A stretch of 64,000 nucleotides of DNA. Source: Flammeovirgaceae bacterium UBA2786. Its GTDB lineage: Bacteria > Bacteroidota > Bacteroidia > Cytophagales > Cyclobacteriaceae. The translations under genes were made by a program, and so were the position numbers. Every line of letters begins with the position of its first letter. The stretch's first letter is position 1. The notes beneath the pieces are model-generated. The model worked only from the letters and a program-made list of their open reading frames with translations, did no database searches and had not been told where the DNA came from. The DNA lies in the NCBI GenBank assembly GCA_002352225.1, contig DEIA01000047.1, positions 12,364-76,363 of the forward strand. The letters are read 5' to 3'. This document shows positions 35,188-43,463 of this stretch, piece after piece.

Positions 35188-36231
35188 ATGAGTGTCCGTA
35201 AAGCCAACCAGTTTTATAAAGAGCTTACGCTACAACAAAAGCATTTTGTTGATAACAAAACCATTAACACCACCATGAGCATAAAGCACTGGATGGCGTT
35301 TTTAAAAAAGGCAAGCGATTTTGATACCTATTGCGATAAAGCCAGGCTATTACTGGGAACAAAAATGACACTGCTGATTTTGGCCATAATTGGCTTAACA
35401 ATAACCGCTTTTGCGTTGGAAAATTATTACTGGCTGCTTGGTCTTGCTGTTTTAGGAGTATGGCTTTATGACACTGTACAAACACGATCTAATTTCGCCA
35501 AACGCGACATTAACAACTACCTCCGCTTGTTTTTTATGCCTTTTCTTGAGGCCATTAAAAGCAAGGCCGGGGAAGAAGCAAAGCTATCCGCTTCGCTGGA
35601 TTTTCGCGACCCGATGAAATCGCTTACACCAAACAAATATGATTATCAGTATTCGGGCAGCAAGCGAAATGTTAGTCTGTACGAACCAAAAATGATTATT
35701 GCCGGTGTAACTCTTTTGGATGGATCGTACCTGGAAACCGTTGTGTTGGATGAGATTCGTAAAATCAGTTACAGAAACGCGAATGGAAAGCATAAATCAA
35801 AAACTAAAACGCTGCACCGTTTTTTCATTCGCCTGTCTGCAAACAAGAAAAATTACAAACCGCGAAATCCGCTGCCCGAACATATTGAAGTAAGTGAAGA
35901 AGGGGATCAATACATCTTCAAACTCAAAGAAAAAAATAAAGAGTTAGGAGCAGGCATATTGAATCCGGCTCTGTTCTTTACTGTGTTGGGAGGACTGTAC
36001 AAACAACTGGAACCGCTTGGCGGCACACCTCCATTGCCAATGGGCAACACAGACCAACCAGGAGCAGGGTTTATTGCACAAGACATCCCTGCCGATAACC
36101 GGTTGGTAGAAACATTAGTATGGGATGATGTTTTTTTTAATCAGTACGACCGGGATAGTTTTTCAAGGCCTGCTTCATCGCGTTTCTTCCGCAATGTAGA
36201 TAACGATACACAAAATACTTTTGATAGTTAA
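35188..36231 (+). CDS. Two-TM membrane protein of unknown function
   Basis: 347 aa. A soluble N-terminus (1-60) precedes two close TM helices (about 59-76 and 81-97: TLLILAIIGLTITAFAL, YYWLLGLAVLGVWLY), then a 240-residue cytosolic domain with mixed strands (MIIAGVTLLDGSYLETVVLD, EHIEVSEEGDQYIFKLKEKN). The C-terminal tail is rich in Asn, Asp, Arg and Phe. The gene lies between two glycosyltransferases, stop directly abutting the GTG of the next gene, so it is a member of the same transcript. No family recognised; it may be a scaffold or accessory protein of the glycan pathway. Confidence 0.8.
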   Translation: MSVRKANQFYKELTLQQKHFVDNKTINTTMSIKHWMAFLKKASDFDTYCDKARLLLGTKMTLLILAIIGLTITAFALENYYWLLGLAVLGVWLYDTVQTRSNFAKRDINNYLRLFFMPFLEAIKSKAGEEAKLSASLDFRDPMKSLTPNKYDYQYSGSKRNVSLYEPKMIIAGVTLLDGSYLETVVLDEIRKISYRNANGKHKSKTKTLHRFFIRLSANKKNYKPRNPLPEHIEVSEEGDQYIFKLKEKNKELGAGILNPALFFTVLGGLYKQLEPLGGTPPLPMGNTDQPGAGFIAQDIPADNRLVETLVWDDVFFNQYDRDSFSRPASSRFFRNVDNDTQNTFDS

Positions 36232-37371
36232 GTGAACATTCTTTGGCTTACCGAAAATTACCCGCCTCAGCGCGGGGGCATGGCGCAATCCTGCGACAGG
36301 ATTGTTGACGGCCTGCGCAAGTTGGGCTATACCATTAATGTATTGCACTTTACAAGCAGAGAAACTCCCTTCCAGTTTATACAACAACTTAACGGCTCGT
36401 ATGCTGCCGTACCGTTTGAAGAAAGTGAAGCGCATACACTAAACCGAACCTGGGAGTTTGTACGCCACAAACCAATATCTGCATTGGTTTGCTTTGGTGG
36501 ATACTTGCCTATGTTAGCCGCCCCGGTTTTTTCGCGATGGTTAACAGTACCTTTGCTAACCATGGTGCGCGGTAATGATTTTGACTCGTCAGTTTTTACT
36601 CCACGCAAACGCGATATCATGCGCGATGCACTTGAGGCATCGCGCCTGGTAAGTGCGGTCTCCAAAGACAAGGTTGAAAAAATTCAGTTGCTTTATCCAC
36701 AGGTTAATGTGCAGTTTGTCCCCAATGGTATTGACACGGAAAGCTGGAACCCCTCAGCCAGCGAATTGCTTTTTTCGGAAAAATGGAAAAGTGAGCACAG
36801 TAAAAATAGAATTTGCATAGGGTTGTTTGGGCAGCTAAAAGCTAAGAAGGGGGTGTTCTTTTTGCTGGAGGCGCTGCGCGAGTCTTCTGTTCTTGAAAAG
36901 ATTCATTTCCTGCTAATAGGCGAAACCAGTGACGATGTGCAACAGGTATTAGCTTCAAACAAGTTTTCATTTACTTCTTTTCCTTTCCTCGATCGGTATG
37001 AGTTGCTTAGATATTACCTGTGCTGCGATGCCGTGGCCATTCCTTCGTTTTATGATGGAATGCCTAACGTGTTGTTAGAGGCTGGCGCATTGGGTATTCC
37101 TGTTCTGGCTTCCGAAACAGGAGGGATGAAAGATGTTATACGCAATCAGCAAAACGGATTCCTGTTTCCGCCTGGTGATGCCTCTGCATGCCTTAAAACA
37201 TTTTTTGATTTTGTTAATCTTTCGCACGAAAAGCGAAAGCAAGTTGGGGAAGCATTACAATCAACTATTGAAGGTTCTTATACTGTTAAACATGAAATAA
37301 CCCATTATGAGCAACTCCTTAAAACATTGCTGGACACTAATCGTACTGCTGTCCGCCTGCACATTCAGTAA
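36232..37371 (+). CDS. GT4-type glycosyltransferase, GTG start
   Basis: 379 aa starting at GTG 36232, immediately after the TAA of the preceding gene. Start MNILWLTENYPPQRGGMAQS carries the glycine-rich nucleotide-sugar loop typical of GT4. FVPNGIDTESWNP follows, then the donor-site block FYDGMPNVLLEAGALGIPVLASETGG with the E-x7-type motif. Cytoplasmic GT-B enzyme. Its final 65 bp also encode the start of the next gene in another frame. Confidence 0.92.
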   Translation: MNILWLTENYPPQRGGMAQSCDRIVDGLRKLGYTINVLHFTSRETPFQFIQQLNGSYAAVPFEESEAHTLNRTWEFVRHKPISALVCFGGYLPMLAAPVFSRWLTVPLLTMVRGNDFDSSVFTPRKRDIMRDALEASRLVSAVSKDKVEKIQLLYPQVNVQFVPNGIDTESWNPSASELLFSEKWKSEHSKNRICIGLFGQLKAKKGVFFLLEALRESSVLEKIHFLLIGETSDDVQQVLASNKFSFTSFPFLDRYELLRYYLCCDAVAIPSFYDGMPNVLLEAGALGIPVLASETGGMKDVIRNQQNGFLFPPGDASACLKTFFDFVNLSHEKRKQVGEALQSTIEGSYTVKHEITHYEQLLKTLLDTNRTAVRLHIQ

Positions 37372-37888
37372 TAACAATGCAGGTTCGGGAAATTACATCA
37401 TCCACTCATCATCCGATGAAGAGCTGGCGCGCATATCCATTAGTTCAAACGAAATTTCTATACATGATGACGAAGGTCAACTTATAGGAACAGCCAAACG
37501 AGCCGACAAACGCAAGTATTACAATCCCTCCAACGCTATGGTTTATGCCGTTAAGCTGGATGATGACGGCTTCAAGCTGCGCGATGGAAACGAGCAGTTA
37601 ATCTGGAAGATCAAGTTGTATGAAGATAAGCTGAAGGTGGCTAACAACGAAGAAATGAACAGCGCTTATGAAGTGAAGTTGCGCGATGGAAAACTAAAAC
37701 TTGAACGCAACGATACAGAGATCAAATCCATCCGCGTAAGCGAAAGCACAGATTGGTATGATGTTGAGGGACGATACAAAATACAGGGATTCGGTCTTTC
37801 TCTGGCGCCAGGTATTTTAATGATTAATGATTTAAAGGAGCGCGAAAAATTTGTCATTATTGCTGAGTTGGCTAAACGCGGCCGATGA
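37307..37888 (+). CDS. Lipoprotein whose signal peptide is nested in the previous gene
   Basis: 193 aa. MSNSLKHCWTLIVLLSAC is a lipoprotein signal with lipobox LSAC (Cys18). All of it is encoded within the last 65 bp of the glycosyltransferase gene, in another frame. The mature chain shows repeated beta-type units (AVKLDDDGFKLRDGNEQL, YEVKLRDGKLKLERND) and GQLIGTAKRADKRKYY, faintly reminiscent of tubby/LURP-one-like folds (inference). It overlaps the next gene by 4 bp. Probably periplasmic or outer-membrane lipoprotein acting with the glycan cluster. Confidence 0.8.
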   Translation: MSNSLKHCWTLIVLLSACTFSNNNAGSGNYIIHSSSDEELARISISSNEISIHDDEGQLIGTAKRADKRKYYNPSNAMVYAVKLDDDGFKLRDGNEQLIWKIKLYEDKLKVANNEEMNSAYEVKLRDGKLKLERNDTEIKSIRVSESTDWYDVEGRYKIQGFGLSLAPGILMINDLKEREKFVIIAELAKRGR

Positions 37889-38706
37889 ATTTGTTTTATG
37901 CTATGGGCGGAGGCATGGGCCACCTTAGCCGTGTACACACCTTTATTAATCAGTTCCATATTTCGCCATATAAGATTCTAACCAATAACCCGCTTGCAGA
38001 AAAGTTATTTAACCCCGAAAACATTCTTTATGCAGAGGGCAAGACAATAACACAGGTATCCCGGCAAGTGTCAATCGCTATACATTCAACAGCCTATAAC
38101 GAGTTGTATATCGATACCTTTCCCGTTGGTTTGTTTGGTGAGTTAAACACCATCAAGGCAAACATAAAAACCCATTACCTGGCCAGGCGATTAAAATGGG
38201 ATGCTTATAAAGCACTTGTAAAGAATATACCCGTCTTCAACACGACTTATTGCTTTGAAGAACTGGAACCAGCACATGAAACGTTTTTACAGAAAACCGG
38301 AAAAAATATTCTTGCTACCAACCTTCAATATCCTGCTCCAAACCCTGCCCGTATTCCGGCTCACCTCATTCCTGAAGGTAAACCTCTCTGGCTTGTTGTT
38401 CATGCTTTTATTCGTGAAGAAACAGAAGCGTTGGTTAGTTATGCTAAGGAAATAGCAGCACTTGAAAATTATAACCCGGTATTTGTCGTGTTAACCGATC
38501 AGCAGATTGATATAGAAAATGTCTTTTGTTACACCTACTTTCCGGCATACGACTGGTTTCCGCTGGCCGATCGCATTTTTGTAGGTGGTGGATTTAACAG
38601 CTTGCAACAAGCGGCCCCGTACCGGCACAAAACCACGGCCATGCCATTCCCCCGAAAATACGATGATCAGTTTTGGCGGGTTGACTATTTTAAAAGAACC
38701 CATTAA
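37885..38706 (+). CDS. GT-B-fold glycosyltransferase-like protein
   Basis: 273 aa. It opens MNLFYAMGGGMGHLSRVHTF, the glycine-rich loop of MurG/UDP-glycosyltransferase (GT1/GT28-like) proteins. The second half holds FPAYDWFPLADRIFVGGGFN, with the GGGFNSLQQA loop in the position of the donor-site GG of that fold. At 273 aa it is shorter than MurG (about 350), so it could be a reduced or divergent transferase. Overlaps the lipoprotein gene by 4 bp (ATGA). Last gene of the cluster. Confidence 0.75.
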   Translation: MNLFYAMGGGMGHLSRVHTFINQFHISPYKILTNNPLAEKLFNPENILYAEGKTITQVSRQVSIAIHSTAYNELYIDTFPVGLFGELNTIKANIKTHYLARRLKWDAYKALVKNIPVFNTTYCFEELEPAHETFLQKTGKNILATNLQYPAPNPARIPAHLIPEGKPLWLVVHAFIREETEALVSYAKEIAALENYNPVFVVLTDQQIDIENVFCYTYFPAYDWFPLADRIFVGGGFNSLQQAAPYRHKTTAMPFPRKYDDQFWRVDYFKRTH

Positions 38707-38718
38707 AATAAAGAGGGG

Positions 38719-38761
38719 GCATAATAATTTTCAACATTTGTTATGCGTGCCTAATAATTTT
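38719..38761. promoter_or_regulatory. Repeats upstream of marR
   Basis: GCATAA (38719-38724) and TTATGC (38741-38746) form an inverted pair 16 bp apart, and TAATAATTTT occurs at 38722-38731 and again at 38752-38761 (30-bp period). These lie 32-74 bp before the marR start and are candidates for MarR binding sites. Confidence 0.3.
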
Positions 38762-38792
38762 TACTTATTTTACAGGGTATCGTTTGCTGTGT

Positions 38793-39242
38793 ATGAAACG
38801 GGAGGAAACAGTTGATTATCATATTCGCTCGGCCTGGCATGCCATTGCGCGCATGTATAATCAGCAGGCACTGAAATATGGGGGCACCATGTCTATTGGG
38901 TTCGCTTTACTTAATATTGATTCCGACAAGGGTACCCCGGCCACCAAGATAGCGCCCCTTATGGGCCTTGAAACCCGAAGCCTTACCCGGCTTTTAAAGT
39001 CGATGGAAGATAAAGGACTTATTAGCCGCGAGAGCGATACATTAGATAAGCGCTCGGTACGAATTAAACTCACAGCAGAGGGCAAAATACATCGCGAGCA
39101 TTCTAAGGAGATTGTACTTAGATTTAATGAAGCGGTGAAGGAAGAAATTTCAGCCGGCAAACTGAATACTTTTTTTGAAGTGGTTCAGGGCATTAATCAA
39201 TTGATTGAAAACAACAAGATTTACGATAAGATATTACAATAA
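38793..39242 (+). CDS. MarR-family transcriptional regulator
   Basis: 149 aa from ATG 38793 (an in-frame TTG at 38784 is less likely). Winged helix-turn-helix: SIGFALLNIDSDKGTPATKI, LETRSLTRLLKSMEDKGLIS (recognition helix), RESDTLDKRSVRIKLT (wing). It heads the fatty-acid beta-oxidation operon, 19 bp before the dehydrogenase/hydratase gene, so it is probably the operon's regulator. Acyl-CoA or a fatty acid as effector is an inference. It lies 86 bp after the glycan cluster. Confidence 0.92.
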   Translation: MKREETVDYHIRSAWHAIARMYNQQALKYGGTMSIGFALLNIDSDKGTPATKIAPLMGLETRSLTRLLKSMEDKGLISRESDTLDKRSVRIKLTAEGKIHREHSKEIVLRFNEAVKEEISAGKLNTFFEVVQGINQLIENNKIYDKILQ

Positions 39243-39261
39243 CCAGTCAACGCATAACGAT

Positions 39262-41661
39262 ATGAATCGAACCATCCGCAAAGTTGCCGTATTAGGATCC
39301 GGTATAATGGGCTCACGCATAGCCTGCCACTTCGCCAATATTGGTGTTAATGTGCTGCTGCTCGACATTGCTCCTAACGAACTGACAGAAGATGAGAAGA
39401 AGAAGGGCTTAGCCCTCGATCATCCTGCGGTAAAAAACAGAATTGTGAATGCCGCATTCGAGGCTACGCTAAAAGCTAACCCGGCTTCGCTGTTCAGTAA
39501 GAAATTTGCTTCGCGCATTAAGCTCGGAAACTTTACCGATGATATGTCCAAAATCAAAGATTATGACTGGACAATCGAAGTAGTGGTGGAAAATCTGGAG
39601 ATCAAAAAGAAAGTATATACCGAAGTAGAAAAATACCGCAAGCCCGGCACACTCATCACGTCTAATACCTCGGGCATTCCTATTCATTTAATGGCCGAAG
39701 GGCGCAGCGAAGATTTTCAAAAGCATTTTGCCGGTACGCACTTCTTTAATCCTCCCCGGTATCTGAAACTTTTAGAGATTATTCCTACTGCCAAGACCGA
39801 CCCGGAGATAACGAAGTTCTTACTTCATTATGGCGATCTCTTCCTGGGCAAAACCACAGTGTTGTGTAAAGATACGCCTGCCTTTATCGGCAACCGAGTT
39901 GGTGTGTGGGGGCTATTGAAAGTAATAGATTCTATGCGCAAGTATGATCTTAATGTAGATGAGATCGATAAACTTACCGGACCCGTAATCGGAAGACCGA
40001 AGTCGGCCACGTTCAGAACATCGGATGTAGTGGGTTTAGATACACTCGTAAAAGTTGCCAACAACTTGTATGCAGGTTTACCAAATGATGAAGGCCGCGA
40101 AATGTTTAAGTTACCCGATACCGTTAATAAACTTGAACAAAATAAATGGTTAGGCGACAAAACCGGTCAGGGTTTTTATAAGAAATCAAAGAATGCCAAA
40201 GGAGAAACAGAAATTCTTACGCTCGATCTTAAAACATTCGAGTATCAGCCCAAGGCAAAAGCAAAATTTGCTACACTCGAAACCACCAAGACAATCGACA
40301 ACCTGAAAGATCGCTTTAAAGTATTGCTGGCCGGCAAAGACAAAGCCGGAGATTTTTACCGCGATATGTTTTTTGATTTGTTTAAGTATGTAAGCAACCG
40401 CATACCAGAAATAAGCGATGAACTTTTCCGTATTGATGATGCCGTAAGCGGAGGCTTTGGCTGGGACCTCGGCCCGTTCGAAACCTGGGATGCCGTAGGT
40501 GTTGAAAAGAGTATTCCGTTAATGGAAGCCGCGGGCTACAAACCCAATCAATGGGTGTATGATATGATTGCTGCCGGCAACAAATCATTTTATAAAACCG
40601 AAGGTGGCATCAAAAAGTATTACGACATCCCTTCTAAATCCTACAAATCTATTCCGGGTCGCGAAAGCTTTATTATTCTCGAAAGTAAGAGCGATAGTGT
40701 AGTGTGGAAAAATGCTGAATCGAAAGTTACTGACATTGGCGATGGTGTACTCAACTTCTCGTGGAGTTCGAAAAGTTATACCCTCGGCAGCAACGTAATT
40801 GAAGGCCTGAACAAGGCCATTGATCTGGCTGAAAAAGATTACAAAGGGTTGGTGGTTGGCCATCAGGGCCCCGACTTTTCGCTTGGCGCGAACTTAGGAT
40901 TAGTGTTTATGTATGCCATCGAACAGGATTATGACGAGATCGACTTCATGATTAAAATGTTCCAGAACTCAGTAATGCGCTTGCGGTATTCTTCTATTCC
41001 GGTTGTGGTAGCCCCGCAAGGAAGAACATTGGGTGGTGGATGCGAAATGACATTGCATGCCGACATCGCACAGGCAGCAGCTGAAACGTATATTGGTTTG
41101 GTTGAAGTTGGTGTTGGTCTGATTCCTGGCGGAGGCGGAACAAAAGAATTTACCAAGCGCGTAAGCGATGCCATGGAAGAGGGCGATGTAGAATTGAACG
41201 CACTTCAAAATGCTTTCATGACTATTGCTACGGCAAAAGTGGCCACTTCAGCTGAAGAAGCACGCGAGTTGGGTATTCTTAAAAAGCTCGATCGCGTAAG
41301 CATGAATAAAGACCGGCAGATAGCGGATGCCAAACAAGCCGTACTTGATTTGGTGGAAGCAGGCTATACCATGCCGCAACAAGCAAAGAATATCAAAGTA
41401 CAGGGCCGCACGGGTCAGGCGCTTTTCCTTGCGGGATTACAAGGCATGTTGATGGGCCGTTATATTTCTGAACACGATGCCAAAGTTGCCAAATGGATTG
41501 CCAATGTAATGTGTGGTGGCGATCTCAGCTATCCACAAGAAGTAACCGAGCAATATTTGTTGGATCTGGAACGTGAAGCATTCTTGTCGTTAACAGGCGA
41601 GAAGAAAACGCTGGAAAGAATACAGGCGATTTTGACAGGGGGGAAACCGTTAAGAAACTAA
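39262..41661 (+). CDS. Bifunctional 3-hydroxyacyl-CoA dehydrogenase / enoyl-CoA hydratase
   Basis: 799 aa from ATG 39262; the open frame starts earlier inside marR. The N-terminal NAD-binding domain has VLGSGIMGSRIACHFANIGV and the 3HCDH signature HFFNPPRYLKLLEIIP. A second dehydrogenase domain follows, and the C-terminal crotonase domain contains LGGGCEMTLHADIAQAA and GLIPGGGGTKEF. It therefore carries two consecutive steps of fatty-acid beta-oxidation. Domain order (dehydrogenase first) is the reverse of E. coli FadB/FadJ and is the usual Bacteroidota form. Cotranscribed with thiolase and acyl-CoA dehydrogenase. Confidence 0.94.
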   Translation: MNRTIRKVAVLGSGIMGSRIACHFANIGVNVLLLDIAPNELTEDEKKKGLALDHPAVKNRIVNAAFEATLKANPASLFSKKFASRIKLGNFTDDMSKIKDYDWTIEVVVENLEIKKKVYTEVEKYRKPGTLITSNTSGIPIHLMAEGRSEDFQKHFAGTHFFNPPRYLKLLEIIPTAKTDPEITKFLLHYGDLFLGKTTVLCKDTPAFIGNRVGVWGLLKVIDSMRKYDLNVDEIDKLTGPVIGRPKSATFRTSDVVGLDTLVKVANNLYAGLPNDEGREMFKLPDTVNKLEQNKWLGDKTGQGFYKKSKNAKGETEILTLDLKTFEYQPKAKAKFATLETTKTIDNLKDRFKVLLAGKDKAGDFYRDMFFDLFKYVSNRIPEISDELFRIDDAVSGGFGWDLGPFETWDAVGVEKSIPLMEAAGYKPNQWVYDMIAAGNKSFYKTEGGIKKYYDIPSKSYKSIPGRESFIILESKSDSVVWKNAESKVTDIGDGVLNFSWSSKSYTLGSNVIEGLNKAIDLAEKDYKGLVVGHQGPDFSLGANLGLVFMYAIEQDYDEIDFMIKMFQNSVMRLRYSSIPVVVAPQGRTLGGGCEMTLHADIAQAAAETYIGLVEVGVGLIPGGGGTKEFTKRVSDAMEEGDVELNALQNAFMTIATAKVATSAEEARELGILKKLDRVSMNKDRQIADAKQAVLDLVEAGYTMPQQAKNIKVQGRTGQALFLAGLQGMLMGRYISEHDAKVAKWIANVMCGGDLSYPQEVTEQYLLDLEREAFLSLTGEKKTLERIQAILTGGKPLRN

Positions 41662-41663
41662 AA

Positions 41664-42144
41664 GTAGGCAGTAAGCAGGATGCAGTCGGCAGTCAAAATC
41701 GTAGAACAAAAGACTATGTCAAAGTCAAGGGGTTATCGTGATTTGATAGTGTACCAAAAGGCATTTGCTTTGGCGATGAAAATATTTCATATCACCAAAA
41801 CATTTCCTCCGGAAGAAAAATACGCTTTAGCTGATCAGATAAGAAGGTCATCGCGATCGGTTTGCTCTTGTATTGCAGAAGCCTATCGAAAAAGAAAATA
41901 TCAACCATATTTCGTCAATAAAATTTCTGATGCGGATGGAGAAAATAGTGAAACAATTGTGTGGCTTGAGTTTTCATTAGCAAGTGAATACATCGCACAA
42001 GAAAAGTTTAATGAGTTAGAGCAAGACGCAGAAGAAGTTGGAAGAATGTTGAGTTCGATGATTGAGCATCCTGAAAAATTTTTACCAAAGGCAAAAAATG
42101 AATAGTGTGGTGCGCAGACTGCCTACTGTCGTCTGCCTGCTGCC
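41664..42144 (+). mobile_element. Inverted-repeat-bounded cassette carrying a four-helix-bundle gene
   Basis: Left arm 41664-41694 is a tandem array of 7-bp units GTAGGCA, GTAAGCA, GGATGCA, GTCGGCA then GTC. Right arm 42117-42144 is the same array inverted, with TGCCTAC, TGTCGTC and TGCCTGC units. Between them sits one IVP/S23-type gene. The cassette begins 3 bp after one operon gene's stop and ends 40 bp before the next gene, with no other gene disturbed. The arms match the gene-less repeat at 43364-43424. No transposase is encoded. I infer a small non-autonomous element. Confidence 0.6.
41716..42105 (+). CDS. Four-helix-bundle protein (IVP/S23 type)
   Basis: 129 aa from ATG 41716 (MSKSRGYRDLIVYQKAFAL); an in-frame ATG at 41680 lies inside the left repeat arm. 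Four amphipathic helices with family marks YRDLIVYQKA, PPEEKYALADQIRRSSRSV, IAEAYRKR and WLEFSLASEYI. The family includes proteins encoded in 23S rRNA intervening sequences and the Avd subunit of diversity-generating retroelements. No reverse transcriptase or rRNA lies nearby. Located inside a beta-oxidation operon between inverted repeats, apparently cargo of a small element. Confidence 0.88.
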   Translation: MSKSRGYRDLIVYQKAFALAMKIFHITKTFPPEEKYALADQIRRSSRSVCSCIAEAYRKRKYQPYFVNKISDADGENSETIVWLEFSLASEYIAQEKFNELEQDAEEVGRMLSSMIEHPEKFLPKAKNE

Positions 42145-42184
42145 AACTTTTAAATGAAAGAACACAAACTTAAAAAGTACAGAC

Positions 42185-43360
42185 ATGAACGCATACATCG
42201 TAGCAGGATTTAGAACCGGAGTTGGCAAAGCCAAAAAAGGTGGGTTTCGCTTTACAAGACCAGATGACCTCGCATCGGATGTGATTAAGCATTTGGTGAA
42301 ATCTATACCAGGATTGGAAAACAAAATGGTGGACGACCTGATTGTAGGGAATGCCGTACCCGAAGCAGACCAGGGCATGCAAATGGGTAGAATGATTTCA
42401 TTGCTTGCCCTCGGTATCGATACACCCGGCATGATTGTTAACCGCTACTGCGGATCGGGAGTAGAGACGATCGCAATTGCCAGCCAACGCATACAAGCAG
42501 GCCAGGCCGATATCATTATTGCCGGAGGTACTGAGTCTATGTCGCTGGTACCGGTAATGGGTTTTAAAACGGCTCTCAATTATACAATTGCAAAAGATAA
42601 CCCTACGTATTACACCAGTATGGGCCTTACGGCCGAAGAAGTTTCAAAGCAATATAAAATTTCGCGCGAAGAACAAGATCAGTTTTCGTATGAAAGCCAC
42701 ATGAAAGCAGCAGCAGCCTGGAAAGAAGGCAAGTTTAAAGATGAAGTTGTGCCCATCACCGTAAAGGAAACTTACCTGGACGAAAACATGAAAAAGAAAA
42801 CGCGCGAGTTTGTGATGGCTACCGATGAGGGTATTCGTGCCGATACAACCGTAGAAGGATTATCGAAATTAAAACCTGTTTTTGCTGTGGGCGGAACTGT
42901 AACCGCAGGCAACTCATCACAAACATCGGATGGTGCCGCTTTTGTAGCCGTTATGAGCGAGCGTATGGTAAAACAACTAAACCTGAAGCCCATAGCGCGC
43001 ATGGTTAGTTATGCAACAGCCGGTGTTGATCCGCGCATTATGGGCATTGGTCCGGTGGCAGCAATTCCAAAAGCATTAAAGATTGCAGGGCTCAAACAAG
43101 ATGATATCGATTTGATTGAACTAAACGAAGCCTTCGCGGCACAATCATTGGCCGTAGTAAAAGAGTTAGGTATTGACAGAACAAAATTGAATGTGAACGG
43201 TGGCGCTATTGCAGTGGGTCATCCACTCGGTTCATCCGGAGCGCGGTTATCGGTACAACTTTTCAATGAACTACGCAGACGCAACAAGAAGTATGGAATG
43301 GTTACCGCGTGTGTAGGTGGCGGACAAGGTGTGGCAGGGATTTATGAGATGTTAAACTAA
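42185..43360 (+). CDS. Acetyl-CoA C-acyltransferase (thiolase)
   Basis: 391 aa. Thiolytic last step of beta-oxidation. Nucleophile Cys in NRYCGSGVETIAIASQRIQA (about residue 89), catalytic His in GGAIAVGHPLGSSGARL (about 349) and the second Cys in ACVGGGQGVAG (about 379), all as expected for degradative thiolases. Third enzyme gene of the operon, whose upstream gap holds the four-helix cassette and whose downstream gap holds the gene-less repeat copy. Confidence 0.95.
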   Translation: MNAYIVAGFRTGVGKAKKGGFRFTRPDDLASDVIKHLVKSIPGLENKMVDDLIVGNAVPEADQGMQMGRMISLLALGIDTPGMIVNRYCGSGVETIAIASQRIQAGQADIIIAGGTESMSLVPVMGFKTALNYTIAKDNPTYYTSMGLTAEEVSKQYKISREEQDQFSYESHMKAAAAWKEGKFKDEVVPITVKETYLDENMKKKTREFVMATDEGIRADTTVEGLSKLKPVFAVGGTVTAGNSSQTSDGAAFVAVMSERMVKQLNLKPIARMVSYATAGVDPRIMGIGPVAAIPKALKIAGLKQDDIDLIELNEAFAAQSLAVVKELGIDRTKLNVNGGAIAVGHPLGSSGARLSVQLFNELRRRNKKYGMVTACVGGGQGVAGIYEMLN

Positions 43361-43363
43361 ATA

Positions 43364-43424
43364 GCAGGCAGTAGGCAGAATGCAGTAGGCAGCAACACCC
43401 TGCCTACTGGCGACAGCTGCCTAC
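43364..43424. repeat. Gene-less inverted repeat of GTAGGCA units
   Basis: Left arm 43364-43391 holds units GCAGGCA, GTAGGCA, GAATGCA, GTAGGCA. Right arm 43401-43424 holds inverted TGCCTAC units around TGGCGAC. A 9-nt loop lies between. Sequence and unit order match the arms of the cassette at 41664-42144, as if the gene had been lost or never acquired. It would fold as a long hairpin in the operon mRNA. Confidence 0.75.
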
Positions 43425-43463
43425 TTCTCGAAATAGAAGTAAAAAATTAAACTTACAGAGGCA

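Noticed and set aside
41716..42105. Avd subunit of a diversity-generating retroelement
   Set aside because: The fold matches, but there is no reverse transcriptase, template repeat or variable repeat in the window.
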